From JASGMR01 sp963664675 (lineage in GTDB: Bacteria; Thermotogota; Thermotogae; Petrotogales; Kosmotogaceae), in the NCBI GenBank assembly GCA_963664675.2, contig CAXXLB010000014.1:744001-808000 (forward strand): a stretch of 64,000 nucleotides of DNA, read 5' to 3'. The notes below the pieces were generated by a model, which was given only the letters and a program-made list of their open reading frames with translations, searched no databases and was not told where the DNA came from. Of the stretch, positions 9,354 through 17,990 are shown in pieces (position 1 is the first letter of the stretch; each line of letters begins with the position of its first letter). The position numbers and the translations under genes are program-made.

Positions 9354-9443
9354 TAAAATATAACTAAAACGTAATTTTATTATATTTGAAAAGGTTATAC
9401 TAGGAAAGTAGGGTAATCATGTTTTAATTGGGAGTGTATTTTT

Positions 9444-9599
9444 GTGGCAAGGTCTAACGAAAGATCTATTTCTAAGAATCCTAAGATTATGTCACAGTAT
9501 GATTTGTTGAAGCGTATAAACTCCGGTGATTTTAAATTGATCGAAGAAATTAAAAACAGATTGGGTTCAAGTGAAAATTTAAAAGGGCAGTCGAGATGA
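9444..9599 (+). CDS. Small hypothetical protein (51 aa) overlapping the next gene
   Basis: A GTG-initiated frame with a good ribosome-binding site (TTGGGAG) encodes 51 residues beginning MARSNERSISKNPKIMSQYD and ending in KGQSR. It is charged and probably helical, with no membrane segment or recognisable domain. Its TGA overlaps the ATG of the ABC-like gene (ATGA), a typical translational-coupling junction, which is the main evidence that it is translated. The region 9354-9443 between rpoD and this gene has a candidate -10 (TATACT at 9396-9401) but no clear -35. Function unknown. Confidence 0.6.
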   Translation: MARSNERSISKNPKIMSQYDLLKRINSGDFKLIEEIKNRLGSSENLKGQSR

Positions 9600-9618
9600 A
9601 ATCGACTGCTTTTTCTTT
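9587..9618 (+). terminator. Terminator-like hairpin containing the start codon of the ABC-like gene
   Basis: Perfect 8-bp stem GCAGTCGA / TCGACTGC, loop GATGAAA, followed by TTTTTCTTTT: a textbook intrinsic terminator. The loop holds the ATG (9596) of the downstream frame and the TGA of the 51-codon gene. It could act as an attenuator or translation-coupled switch rather than a plain terminator. Confidence 0.7.
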
Positions 9619-10315
9619 TAATAAATATTATCTGGATGTTTACAGAGGAGTAAAACTCGAAAATATAAATCTTGAAATACCAAAAAACAAAACTTCTATC
9701 GTTTACGGTCCTTACAATTCAGGGAAAACCCTGTTTCTTCAGACCTTTTCGAGAATGTATGAAGAAATATATTCGAAATACCAGAATAAGGGTGAGCTCC
9801 TTTTCAGCAATAAGAATATTCTGGAATATGACAAGTGTGAGCTTAGAAAAAAAGTAGCGTATCTGGATAATAATTTTCTCAACGCTCTCAAATATTTTAA
9901 AATCGAAGAGTTAATATCGCTTCATTATGGAAAAAAGGTAATATTTGAAAATTTTTCTCAATCTTACCTGAACATTCTGGAAGAATTAGACCTGCTTGAG
10001 GACCTCTCAAAATTGTATTCAAAAAAAATTAATTGCATGAACAATTTCACGAGATTGAAGCTACTGATATTTCTCTCCTTTACCACTAATTCGGAATTTG
10101 TAATCTATGACAATTTTTTAGATAAGGCCGATGACGACACGGTTGCACGAATATTTAATCATATTGCCAATAATAAAGAAAAAAAGTCATATTTGATTTC
10201 AACGAGGAATATTAAAAGATTTCTGCCATATGCCGATTTGTTGTTATTTATTAAAAATGGTAAAATAATATATCATGGTGATTCTGGGGGATTTTTGAAC
10301 TTAGAAGAAACTTAG
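9596..10315 (+). CDS. Degenerate ABC-type ATPase-like protein
   Basis: 239 residues, the size of a stand-alone ABC ATPase. Walker A is intact (GPYNSGKT, about 38-45) and a Walker B-like strand is present (EFVIYDNF). But the catalytic glutamate after the Walker B aspartate is Asn, the Q-loop position reads VAYLDNN, and no LSGGQ signature is found (CMNNFTRLKL stands in its place). The usual switch histidine is also not apparent (YLISTRN). It may bind nucleotide without normal hydrolysis. The start at 9596 is the only conventional one that keeps Walker A. No permease partner is adjacent; a PfkB kinase follows. Confidence 0.65.
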   Translation: MKSTAFSFNKYYLDVYRGVKLENINLEIPKNKTSIVYGPYNSGKTLFLQTFSRMYEEIYSKYQNKGELLFSNKNILEYDKCELRKKVAYLDNNFLNALKYFKIEELISLHYGKKVIFENFSQSYLNILEELDLLEDLSKLYSKKINCMNNFTRLKLLIFLSFTTNSEFVIYDNFLDKADDDTVARIFNHIANNKEKKSYLISTRNIKRFLPYADLLLFIKNGKIIYHGDSGGFLNLEET

Positions 10316-10340
10316 TGTGAACATGGTGGAGGTGTGTTTT

Positions 10341-11294
10341 GTGAAAGTAATGACTATTACTTTAAATCCTGCCTTAGATTTAGAATACATAATAGAAAAT
10401 TTTCATACAAATTCTTTTTTCAGAATAGACGAGCCTGTGGCACTTCCCGGTGGAAAGGGAATAAATGTATCGTTGTTTTTAGCTGGTCTGGGAATGGAGA
10501 GCATAGCCATAGGGTTTTTAGGCGGGTTTGTAGGGAATTTACTGGAGGAATCTCTCAGAAAAGTTTCCGATAATATTTATACCAATTTTGTAAGAGTTGA
10601 AAGTGAAACAAGACAGGATATCACAATAGTCGATCCAGTGAATGACTCAATAACTGAAATAAACAGCAAGGGACCCGATATAACCGAAAATGAACTCAAT
10701 ATGTTTCATAAAAGACTTTCTACCGTGCTGAATTATGTTGACATCGTGGTGGCTTCCGGAAGTTTGCCAAATATTCCTGAAAAACATAAAACATATCTGG
10801 AAATCGCTGAAAAAGTCTGTGAAGCTGGAAAGATATTCATATCGGAATGTTCGAGTGAATATATCGAAGATCTCGTTGAAACCGGTTGTATAACCGTAGC
10901 GAGACCTGATTTAAGAGGAAAAGAAAAATTATTTGGGAAAAAACTTATTTCATATAAAGACTACATCGATTCCGCAAAGTATATTGTAGATAAAGGTACC
11001 GAACTGGCTATCTTATCGTATCATATCAGGGGTGATATAATTGCAACAAAAGAGGGTGTATGGTTGTTCAGTACGAAGAAAAAAATAGAAAAATCTCACC
11101 TTTTAGGTACAGGAGACAGCTATATTGCCGGGGTAGTGTATTATCTTATGAATTATGGTAAAAATTACTTTGAAGCGGCCAAGTTTGGTATGTCTTCGGC
11201 AATGACACAAAGTGAAAGTTTAGGGAAAGAGTTGTTTAATTTAGAGAAAATAGAAGAATATAAAAATTCATTTGTGGTGGAAAGATTGGAGTGA
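10341..11294 (+). CDS. PfkB-family hexose kinase (1-phosphofructokinase-like)
   Basis: Phosphorylates a sugar or sugar phosphate with ATP. About 317 residues. N-terminal MTITLNPALDLEYII and the substrate motif LPGGKGINVSLFLAGLG are those of the 1-phosphofructokinase/tagatose-6-phosphate kinase branch. The C-terminal anion-hole motif GTGDSYIAGVV carries the catalytic Asp. I choose GTG 10341 because GGTGGAGGTG is correctly spaced before it; earlier GTG/ATG codons lie inside or before that site. The exact substrate is not set by the sequence. Its end abuts the CBS-protein gene. Confidence 0.85.
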   Translation: MKVMTITLNPALDLEYIIENFHTNSFFRIDEPVALPGGKGINVSLFLAGLGMESIAIGFLGGFVGNLLEESLRKVSDNIYTNFVRVESETRQDITIVDPVNDSITEINSKGPDITENELNMFHKRLSTVLNYVDIVVASGSLPNIPEKHKTYLEIAEKVCEAGKIFISECSSEYIEDLVETGCITVARPDLRGKEKLFGKKLISYKDYIDSAKYIVDKGTELAILSYHIRGDIIATKEGVWLFSTKKKIEKSHLLGTGDSYIAGVVYYLMNYGKNYFEAAKFGMSSAMTQSESLGKELFNLEKIEEYKNSFVVERLE

Positions 11295-11298
11295 GAAC

Positions 11299-11754
11299 GT
11301 GCTAGTAAAAAACGCGATGATAAGAGATTTATCGGTTATATTTAAAGATGAAAAAGTCGAATCATTCGTTATTCAATGTTTAAGACATAAAAAAACCGGA
11401 TTACCGGTCGTTGACGAAGATTTTAAAGTTGTCGGTTATATAAGTGAAGAGAATATCATAAAGAGTTCTTTACCGAGTTATTTCAGTTTGCTTCAATCGG
11501 CTTCGTTTATTCCGGATACACATCAATTTGTGAAAAAACTTGAGAAAATCAAGGATTATCCGGTATCAGAATTTATGACCAAACCACCAATCACGGTCGG
11601 TGCGGAAGATACTCTGATTTATGCCGCGGATTTATTTATAAAAAACAGCATTAAAGTATTACCCGTTGTGAACGATCAAAACATTTTGATCGGGGTTCTG
11701 TCAAGACTATATCTTATTCATGCGGCTTCTCATGGAAAAGTATCTGAAGAGTAA
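11299..11754 (+). CDS. Tandem CBS-domain protein
   Basis: About 151 residues made up of two CBS domains: residues about 1-60 (VKNAMIRDLSVIF, then TGLPVVDEDFKVVGYISEENI) and about 90-145 (VSEFMTKPPITVGAEDTLIYA, then VLPVVNDQNILIGVLSRLYL). Such pairs bind adenine nucleotides and sense energy state; the partner here is unknown. GTG 11299 is taken as the start because GGAGTGAG sits directly upstream. The ATG of mtaB overlaps its stop (TAATG), so these genes form one transcription unit. Confidence 0.85.
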   Translation: MLVKNAMIRDLSVIFKDEKVESFVIQCLRHKKTGLPVVDEDFKVVGYISEENIIKSSLPSYFSLLQSASFIPDTHQFVKKLEKIKDYPVSEFMTKPPITVGAEDTLIYAADLFIKNSIKVLPVVNDQNILIGVLSRLYLIHAASHGKVSEE

Positions 11755-13013
11755 TGAGGAAAAAAGTTTCATTTTATACATATGGATGTAAATTGAATCA
11801 ATACGAAACACAAGGCATGGCTGAACTTTTAAAAGATGATTACGATGTTTCATTCAAAGGAGAAAATGCCGATATTTTCATTTTTAACTCATGTACGGTT
11901 ACAGCGGAAGCTGAGAGGAAGTTGAGACAAAATTACAGAAGTTTAAAAAAAAAGAATGAAAACGCATATTTTGTGGTTACAGGATGTTATTCACAACTTG
12001 ATAAACAACAATTTGAAAAGCTCGGTTTTAATCTTGTACTTGGAGTAAATGAAAAGACAAATATATTTAAATACATCGAAAAAGGTAGTTTTTCTGTTAA
12101 TAACACCGATTTTTTTTCCGTTTTAAATTATCAGAATGATCATACAAGAGCTTTTATAGGCATCCAGGATGGATGCTTGAATGCCTGTGCATATTGCAGG
12201 ATAAGACTGGCTAGAGGCAATAAAATAAAAAGCAAACCGGTAAAAAGTATTTTCAACGAAGTGAACTCTCTCATTAAAAAAGGTTACAAGGAGATCGTCC
12301 TGACGGGGATAAATATCCTTTACTATGGTCGGGAGAAAGATATAAATATTTTAAATCTGTTGAAAGAACTCGACAAAATTGAGGGGGATTTCAGAATAAG
12401 ACTGAGTTCTTTAGATCCAAAATTACTGAATTACAAAACGATCGATTATATTTTGGAAAATGATAGAATTGCCGATCATTTTCATCTTTCTTTACAGAGT
12501 GGATCCGATGAGGTTTTAAAAAATATGAACAGGCAATATTCAACCGATAATTTTTTAAATATCGTTGAATATTGCAGAAAAGTGGACAGAAGATTTTCTT
12601 TCACCACAGATGTGATAGTGGGATTCCCGGGAGAGAGCGATAAAAATTTTTCTGAAACGGTGGATTTTATACAGAAAGTAAAATTTTTGAAGATACATAT
12701 TTTTAAATTTTCTCCAAGAAAAGGAACTCCCGCATACGGGTTTGAGAAAAAAATCGATCCCGTTTTGAAAAAAGAAAGAGCTCATATATTGAAGAACAAA
12801 GCAGAGGAAACAAAAAGGAATTTTTTAAAAGACAACATAAACTGTGTTTCAAGAGTCTTAATAGAAACCAGTGAAGACGGTTATTCCAGAGGTTATGATC
12901 AGTATTATATTTATCATTATCTGAAAGGTGATTTTGATTCCAATAATTTTGTCAACGTAAAAATACAAAAAATATATAGAAATGGGGTGAATTCAAATGA
13001 AAAGCTTTTTTAA
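11754..13013 (+). CDS. mtaB: tRNA t6A37 methylthiotransferase MtaB-like
   Basis: Radical-SAM enzyme that adds a methylthio group to N6-threonylcarbamoyladenosine 37 of tRNA. 419 residues: an N-terminal UPF0004 domain with three cluster cysteines (Cys12 in YTYGCKLNQYE, Cys47 in FNSCTVT, Cys78 in VTGCYSQ), then the radical-SAM CxxxCxxC (Cys141, 145, 148 in GCLNACAYCR), then a C-terminal TRAM-like part. The motif GCKLNQYE (rather than GCQMN) favours MtaB over MiaB. Starts inside the stop of the CBS gene and overlaps the next gene by 17 bases. Confidence 0.88.
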   Translation: MRKKVSFYTYGCKLNQYETQGMAELLKDDYDVSFKGENADIFIFNSCTVTAEAERKLRQNYRSLKKKNENAYFVVTGCYSQLDKQQFEKLGFNLVLGVNEKTNIFKYIEKGSFSVNNTDFFSVLNYQNDHTRAFIGIQDGCLNACAYCRIRLARGNKIKSKPVKSIFNEVNSLIKKGYKEIVLTGINILYYGREKDINILNLLKELDKIEGDFRIRLSSLDPKLLNYKTIDYILENDRIADHFHLSLQSGSDEVLKNMNRQYSTDNFLNIVEYCRKVDRRFSFTTDVIVGFPGESDKNFSETVDFIQKVKFLKIHIFKFSPRKGTPAYGFEKKIDPVLKKERAHILKNKAEETKRNFLKDNINCVSRVLIETSEDGYSRGYDQYYIYHYLKGDFDSNNFVNVKIQKIYRNGVNSNEKLF

Positions 13014-13845
13014 GTCGGAATGGCATGATGAAAGCGAAAAGGTGTTGACCTTAGGGGGAAATGATTTATTATCGGGAAACAATGTTTATGAAGTCATCAG
13101 AACTTACAACAGAATCCCTTTCGCTGTAAAAAAACACTTTGAAAGACTTAAAAAATCCTCTTCTATAATGCAAATCCCCCTTGCATTCACATGTAAAGAG
13201 CTGTTTTCTATAATAAGAGAAGGTTTACAATTGAATAACAGTGAGGAAAATAGAGAATTCAGAATAAGAATCATACTATTTTCCGGAGGAACAACAGACG
13301 ATATTCTGATAAATTTTGAGCCGCTTTCTCCAATTTCCAAGGATATTTACGAACTCGGTGTAAATATTGGAATCTCTCCAATAACAAAACCGTCGGGATG
13401 GATAGTCTCGCCGTATTTAAAAATTTCCGGACAATCATGGAATATGAGATCGAAAAAAATTATGAATGAAAGATACGATCTTATACTATTGAACGAAAGA
13501 GGTAATGTTTGTGAGGGAACGTATACGAATATCTTTCTTATTAAAGAAAATAAGATTGTTACTCCAGATATATTATCGGGAGTTTTATCTGGCATAACGA
13601 GAGAAAATATGATCAATTTAATCAAATCTCTGGAGTTCGAATTACAAATAAGACCCGTGAGATCATACGAGTTATTCGAAAGTTCCGAGATTTTCCTGAC
13701 CCATACAAGTGCCGGCATAGTTCCAGTGAGAAAAGTGGGTGAAAAAGTTTTGATCGAAGATTTCACAGACAACATCACAAGGTTACTACTCGATAACTTC
13801 GAAGGATTTATAATGTCGGATGAGACTAACTGGGCAGGAGTATGA
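12997..13845 (+). CDS. Aminotransferase class IV (aminodeoxychorismate lyase / D- or branched-chain aminotransferase-like)
   Basis: PLP enzyme of fold type IV, 282 residues. Family marks: GNNVYEVIRTYNRIPFAVKKH at the N-terminus, the PLP-lysine region YLKISGQSWNMRSKKIMNE and the phosphate-binding CEGTYTNIFLI, ending with VLSGITRE. Substrate cannot be decided from sequence; 4-amino-4-deoxychorismate lyase (PabC) is possible but no pabA/B is nearby. The start overlaps mtaB and uses GGGGTGA as ribosome-binding site. Confidence 0.82.
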   Translation: MKSFFKSEWHDESEKVLTLGGNDLLSGNNVYEVIRTYNRIPFAVKKHFERLKKSSSIMQIPLAFTCKELFSIIREGLQLNNSEENREFRIRIILFSGGTTDDILINFEPLSPISKDIYELGVNIGISPITKPSGWIVSPYLKISGQSWNMRSKKIMNERYDLILLNERGNVCEGTYTNIFLIKENKIVTPDILSGVLSGITRENMINLIKSLEFELQIRPVRSYELFESSEIFLTHTSAGIVPVRKVGEKVLIEDFTDNITRLLLDNFEGFIMSDETNWAGV

Positions 13846-14132
13846 TAAAATCTAATATGAAGGACATAAAGAGTATAATTCTTGAAGAGTCTGACAATAA
13901 TTTTTTATTTAAAAAAATTGCAGTTTTATCTTTGGACAAAAATAAAAGAGAAGTCTTCGGAGAGAATTTTTATGGCAATATGGAAATTGTTGGATTCAAT
14001 GGAAAAGATTTAATTATAAAATGCAAAAGTGGATTCTGGAAAAATGAGATCTTTTTAAACAAATATAAATTTATAGACGACATAAACACATTTTTAAAAA
14101 AAGAATTGGTCAAAAATATAATTATCAAATAG
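13842..14132 (+). CDS. DUF721 / DciA-like protein
   Basis: 96 residues. The second half (VGFNGKDLIIKCKSGFWKNE, then a helix rich in K/N ending KNIIIK) fits the DUF721 fold, in which a short beta sheet is followed by a final helix; members (DciA) load the replicative helicase. Its position, overlapping the aminotransferase stop (ATGA) and 20 bases before gyrB, matches the frequent DUF721-gyrB linkage. The call rests on pattern and context, since the family is weakly conserved. Confidence 0.65.
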   Translation: MIKSNMKDIKSIILEESDNNFLFKKIAVLSLDKNKREVFGENFYGNMEIVGFNGKDLIIKCKSGFWKNEIFLNKYKFIDDINTFLKKELVKNIIIK

Positions 14133-14152
14133 ATTCGGAGGATTATTTTTTA

Positions 14153-16039
14153 ATGAAAACTGATTACAATGCAGGAAGTATTAAAATATTGAAGGGTTTG
14201 GACCCGGTGAGAAAAAGACCTGGTATGTATATTGGATCAACGGGTAAATCAGGATTACACCATTTAGTGTATGAAATAGTAGACAACAGTATTGATGAGG
14301 CCCTGGCGGGCTCTTGTAAAAATATCTGGGTCACGGTGTATGAAGACAACTCGGTTAAAATAATAGATGATGGCAGAGGAATTCCGTGCGGCATTCATCC
14401 TGAAACAAAATCGAGCGCCCTTGAAGTGGTTATGACAACGCTTCATGCCGGTGGAAAATTTTCAAAGGATTCTTACAAAATCAGTGGCGGACTACACGGG
14501 GTAGGCGCTTCGGTTGTCAACGCTCTTTCTGAATGGTTGCAGGTAACCGTAAAAAATGAGGGGAAAGTTTACTATCAGGATTACATAAGAGGCGCTCCTA
14601 CAAATCCGGTTAAGATTCTTGGAGAAACCAATGAATCCGGTACCGAAACATTTTTCAAAGCCGATCACGAAATTTTTTCCACTTTAGATTACGATTTCGA
14701 CATTTTAGAATCCAGATTTAAGGAACTGGCTTATTTAAATCCGGTAATCACGATTTATTTCGATGATAAAAAGAACAATGAGAACAAAAAATATCACTAT
14801 GAGGGTGGTATTTTAGAATATGTAAAAGCACTGAATAAAAACAAGAAAGGACTTCATAAACCTATTTTTACCGAGGGATCCTTTAACGATATTCTGGTTC
14901 AATTGTCCTTTCAATATACCTCTTCCTATGATGAAGATATCGTCACCTTTGTAAACAACATAAAAACTATCGAAGGTGGTCCACATTTAACGGCATTAAA
15001 AACGGTCCTTACAAAAATAATGAACGATATGGGAAGACAGAATTCCATAATCAAAGAAAAGGATGCCAATTTACAGGGATCGGATGTCAGAGAAGGAATA
15101 ACGGCGGTATTGAGTATTTTTGTCAAAGAACCTCAGTTTGAAGGTCAGACAAAATCAAAATTGGGAAACGAAGAAGCTTACGAAGCAGTTAATAAAGTTT
15201 TAAGAGATAAATTAACGGAATTCTTTGAACTAAATCCCAAGGTTCTCAAGTCTATATTAAGTAAGGCTCTTTCTGCTGCAAGAGCAAGGCAGGCTGCTAA
15301 AAAAGCCAGGGAAATGATACGAAGAAAGAACATGCTTGAAAATACCACTCTTCCCGGTAAATTAGCCGATTGCATCACTGAGGATTTAGAAAAATCTGAA
15401 CTTTTTGTAGTTGAGGGTGACTCGGCCGGTGGTTCTGCCAAACTGGCAAGAGAAAGAGATTTTCAGGGAATTTTACCACTAAGGGGTAAAATACTGAACG
15501 TAGAAAAGGCGAGTTTTGAGAAACTTTTAAAAAACGAAGTTGTAAACAGTCTTATAGTCGCAATTGGAACAGGTTTGAGTGATGATTTCGATATCTCAAA
15601 ATTAAGATATGGGAAGATAATAATCATGACAGATGCCGATGTTGATGGAGCTCATATAACCACTTTACTTCTGACTTTCTTTTATAGATATATGACTCCG
15701 TTGATAACGAATGGACATATATATTTGGCTCAGGCTCCTCTCTATAAAATAGAAAAGGGAAAAAATAAAATGTATTTTTATACCGATGAAGAATTGAACA
15801 GTTATCTCGAGGAAAATGGTCATAGTAATTACAGCAGATACAAAGGGCTGGGAGAAATGAATCCTGATCAATTGTGGGATACAACTATGGATCCCGAAGT
15901 TAGAAAACTTATAAAAATTGAGATAGATGATGCCGAAGTGGCCGATAAATTCTTCACAATTCTCATGGGCAGCGATGTTGAAGAAAGAAGAAATTTTATT
16001 AAAAGACATGCATTATCTGTAACTAATTTAGATGTCTGA
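14153..16039 (+). CDS. gyrB: DNA gyrase subunit B
   Basis: ATPase subunit of gyrase, which introduces negative supercoils. 628 residues, usual for the short form. The GHKL ATPase domain shows VDNSIDEALAG, DDGRGIP and SGGLHGVGASVVNALS. The TOPRIM domain shows EGDSAGGSA and the metal-binding DADVDGAHI. The C-terminal YKGLGEMNPDQLWDTTM is characteristic. RBS CGGAGG. gyrA is not in the window. It begins the segment leading to the cell-division genes. Confidence 0.97.
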   Translation: MKTDYNAGSIKILKGLDPVRKRPGMYIGSTGKSGLHHLVYEIVDNSIDEALAGSCKNIWVTVYEDNSVKIIDDGRGIPCGIHPETKSSALEVVMTTLHAGGKFSKDSYKISGGLHGVGASVVNALSEWLQVTVKNEGKVYYQDYIRGAPTNPVKILGETNESGTETFFKADHEIFSTLDYDFDILESRFKELAYLNPVITIYFDDKKNNENKKYHYEGGILEYVKALNKNKKGLHKPIFTEGSFNDILVQLSFQYTSSYDEDIVTFVNNIKTIEGGPHLTALKTVLTKIMNDMGRQNSIIKEKDANLQGSDVREGITAVLSIFVKEPQFEGQTKSKLGNEEAYEAVNKVLRDKLTEFFELNPKVLKSILSKALSAARARQAAKKAREMIRRKNMLENTTLPGKLADCITEDLEKSELFVVEGDSAGGSAKLARERDFQGILPLRGKILNVEKASFEKLLKNEVVNSLIVAIGTGLSDDFDISKLRYGKIIIMTDADVDGAHITTLLLTFFYRYMTPLITNGHIYLAQAPLYKIEKGKNKMYFYTDEELNSYLEENGHSNYSRYKGLGEMNPDQLWDTTMDPEVRKLIKIEIDDAEVADKFFTILMGSDVEERRNFIKRHALSVTNLDV

Positions 16040-16041
16040 AG

Positions 16042-16680
16042 ATGAAAATCAGAGTTTCATTAATTCTCATTTTTTTAATCTGTTTTATTGCTATGGTCTT
16101 TGTAAATTTTGTAATACAAATATATTTCACGAAACCAATTACTATGGAACTGGAAGCGGTGGGGAAAGAAAAAATCGAATTAAAATATCCAACTTATCTG
16201 GCAAGTATTTTTAAAAGCGTTGATTTTTACCCTCCCACATCGAATGATCTTCCTGGATATCGATTTTACATCAAAGCGGGAATATATATTGTGAATTACC
16301 TGAATAATTATTATTGGGTTTCGGAGGATTTTTTAATCGTTGATTTTGCGAGTAAAGACGAAATAATGACGACACCATTTTTTAGTGGAGTGGATTTCTA
16401 TCTCGGTGAGAAAGGCGAATTTGAAATATCTGAAAATAACCCGGAATGGATGAAAGAAGTCATAGAGAGAATTTACGATGATGAAAATGTTCTGAGATTA
16501 ATTTCACTCATTGACTTTGAAAATAATGTATTATATCTTAAAAGAGGAATAAGAATCCAGGTTTTTAATTGGAAAAACTTCTCTTATTACAAGGATAAAA
16601 TAGTTGAGATTTATGATGATTCTCCGGATATGCAAAAGTATTTATATAAAGAAAATGGTGATATGCAAAGAGTGAGGTGA
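16042..16680 (+). CDS. Single-pass membrane protein, probable divergent FtsQ/DivIB
   Basis: 212 residues with one N-terminal membrane helix (about 5-27, SLILIFLICFIAMVFVNFV) and a soluble remainder, i.e. a bitopic protein facing outward. It lies two bases after gyrB and directly before ftsA-ftsZ, the place where ftsQ is found in most bacteria. The pattern YYWVSEDFLIVDF and, near the end, NNVLYLKRGIRIQVFNW resembles the FtsQ domain rules (residue before bulky YxxD, and a late strand with lkxGxxvxlg). Similarity is too weak to be sure; the POTRA region is short. Confidence 0.55.
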   Translation: MKIRVSLILIFLICFIAMVFVNFVIQIYFTKPITMELEAVGKEKIELKYPTYLASIFKSVDFYPPTSNDLPGYRFYIKAGIYIVNYLNNYYWVSEDFLIVDFASKDEIMTTPFFSGVDFYLGEKGEFEISENNPEWMKEVIERIYDDENVLRLISLIDFENNVLYLKRGIRIQVFNWKNFSYYKDKIVEIYDDSPDMQKYLYKENGDMQRVR

Positions 16681-16685
16681 CATGA

Positions 16686-17990
16686 ATGTCCAAAGGAAAG
16701 AACTACAATGTATCCATCGATGTTGGGACTAGTTCTTTAAAAGGTGTAATAACAAGTCTAGATGCAACTGGAAGGCAATTTTTGGAAGCCTATGGCAGTG
16801 TTAAATCCGCAGGTATTGAAAAATCGGGTATAAATGATGCTGTTGCTTTAAAAGGGGCTCTGAGAAAATTGGTGGATGGTTTAATAGATCAGATGCCAAA
16901 AAAAGATATCATTGCAGATTTTTATGTTAGTTTCTCTGAAATGAATTATTCTGTTTTATCGGAAAATGTCGAAGAAATAATTTCAGATGGTGAACCTGCA
17001 GTGATCAAAGAGGAAACGATCAAGGAGCTTTTAGAAAATATCGAACAGGAAAAATTCACAAGGGGAAACATAAAAATTCATAAGAGTTATATAAGAAAAT
17101 ACATTCTTGATAATGAAAAAATAGTATTCAACCCTGTGGAAATGAAGGCTTCTAAGATAGATCTTGAGATTGTTTACATATCAAGTGAAGGAAGATCGTC
17201 AGAAATCTTCAAAAGAATTTTTGAAGAACTTTATGGAAGCGGAGTATTCAATATCAGGCCTTCACTTGTATCGGCTGCGGAATCGGTACTGACCGATAAA
17301 GAAAGGCAGCATGGCGTAATGTGTGTTACACTGGGACACAGTGTTTCCGAAATTATTTGCTATAAAGAAAATCTACCCGTTTATATCTCTCAGATACCTC
17401 TGGGAATCAAAAACATAATAAAGGATGTCTCGAAAGTTCTTGAAACATCCTTCGATGAGGCTGAAAAATTACTCGTTACATATGGCGACACCAATATCAA
17501 CAATTCCGGCGAAGAAAGAGTTGAATATTTTGCGCTGGATGGAAGAACGAGGAAAAGTGTGAGTATGAGAAAACTTTCCAGGGTAGTTTATGCAAGAGTG
17601 AGAGAATTATTCAATAAAATCAGAAGAGAACTAGGGATTTTCTATACGGAGAACAAAAATATCACCGAAGATAAATTGCCGGGAGGTATTGTTATAACCG
17701 GAGGAGGGGCAAAATTGAGAGGCCTCACAGACACGGGAGTAGAAACATTGAGAATGCCTGTTAGAGTGGGAACTTACGAAACGAGTTTTAATCCGAGGAT
17801 TGAAAATTCAGATGATGTATCTAACGATCCCATGTTCAGCGCATGTCTTGGAAATCTTCTTGAAAGTACTGAAAAGGGAGTTTTGGAAGAAGCTTCTTTA
17901 TCTAATGAAGAGGATGGAAAAGTAGAAAAAGAAAAAAAAGGATTTGGTGACATTATAAAATCAATCTTCTTTGGGGGTGAAGAAGAATGA
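16686..17990 (+). CDS. ftsA: Cell division protein FtsA
   Basis: Actin-like ATPase that anchors FtsZ to the membrane. 434 residues. N-terminal SIDVGTSSLKGVI is the phosphate-1 motif, MCVTLGHSVSEII the phosphate-2 motif and GIVITGGGAKLRGL the adenosine motif. The C-terminus GFGDIIKSIFFGGEEE is the expected amphipathic membrane-targeting helix after an acidic linker. It overlaps ftsZ by four bases (ATGA). Confidence 0.93.
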   Translation: MSKGKNYNVSIDVGTSSLKGVITSLDATGRQFLEAYGSVKSAGIEKSGINDAVALKGALRKLVDGLIDQMPKKDIIADFYVSFSEMNYSVLSENVEEIISDGEPAVIKEETIKELLENIEQEKFTRGNIKIHKSYIRKYILDNEKIVFNPVEMKASKIDLEIVYISSEGRSSEIFKRIFEELYGSGVFNIRPSLVSAAESVLTDKERQHGVMCVTLGHSVSEIICYKENLPVYISQIPLGIKNIIKDVSKVLETSFDEAEKLLVTYGDTNINNSGEERVEYFALDGRTRKSVSMRKLSRVVYARVRELFNKIRRELGIFYTENKNITEDKLPGGIVITGGGAKLRGLTDTGVETLRMPVRVGTYETSFNPRIENSDDVSNDPMFSACLGNLLESTEKGVLEEASLSNEEDGKVEKEKKGFGDIIKSIFFGGEEE

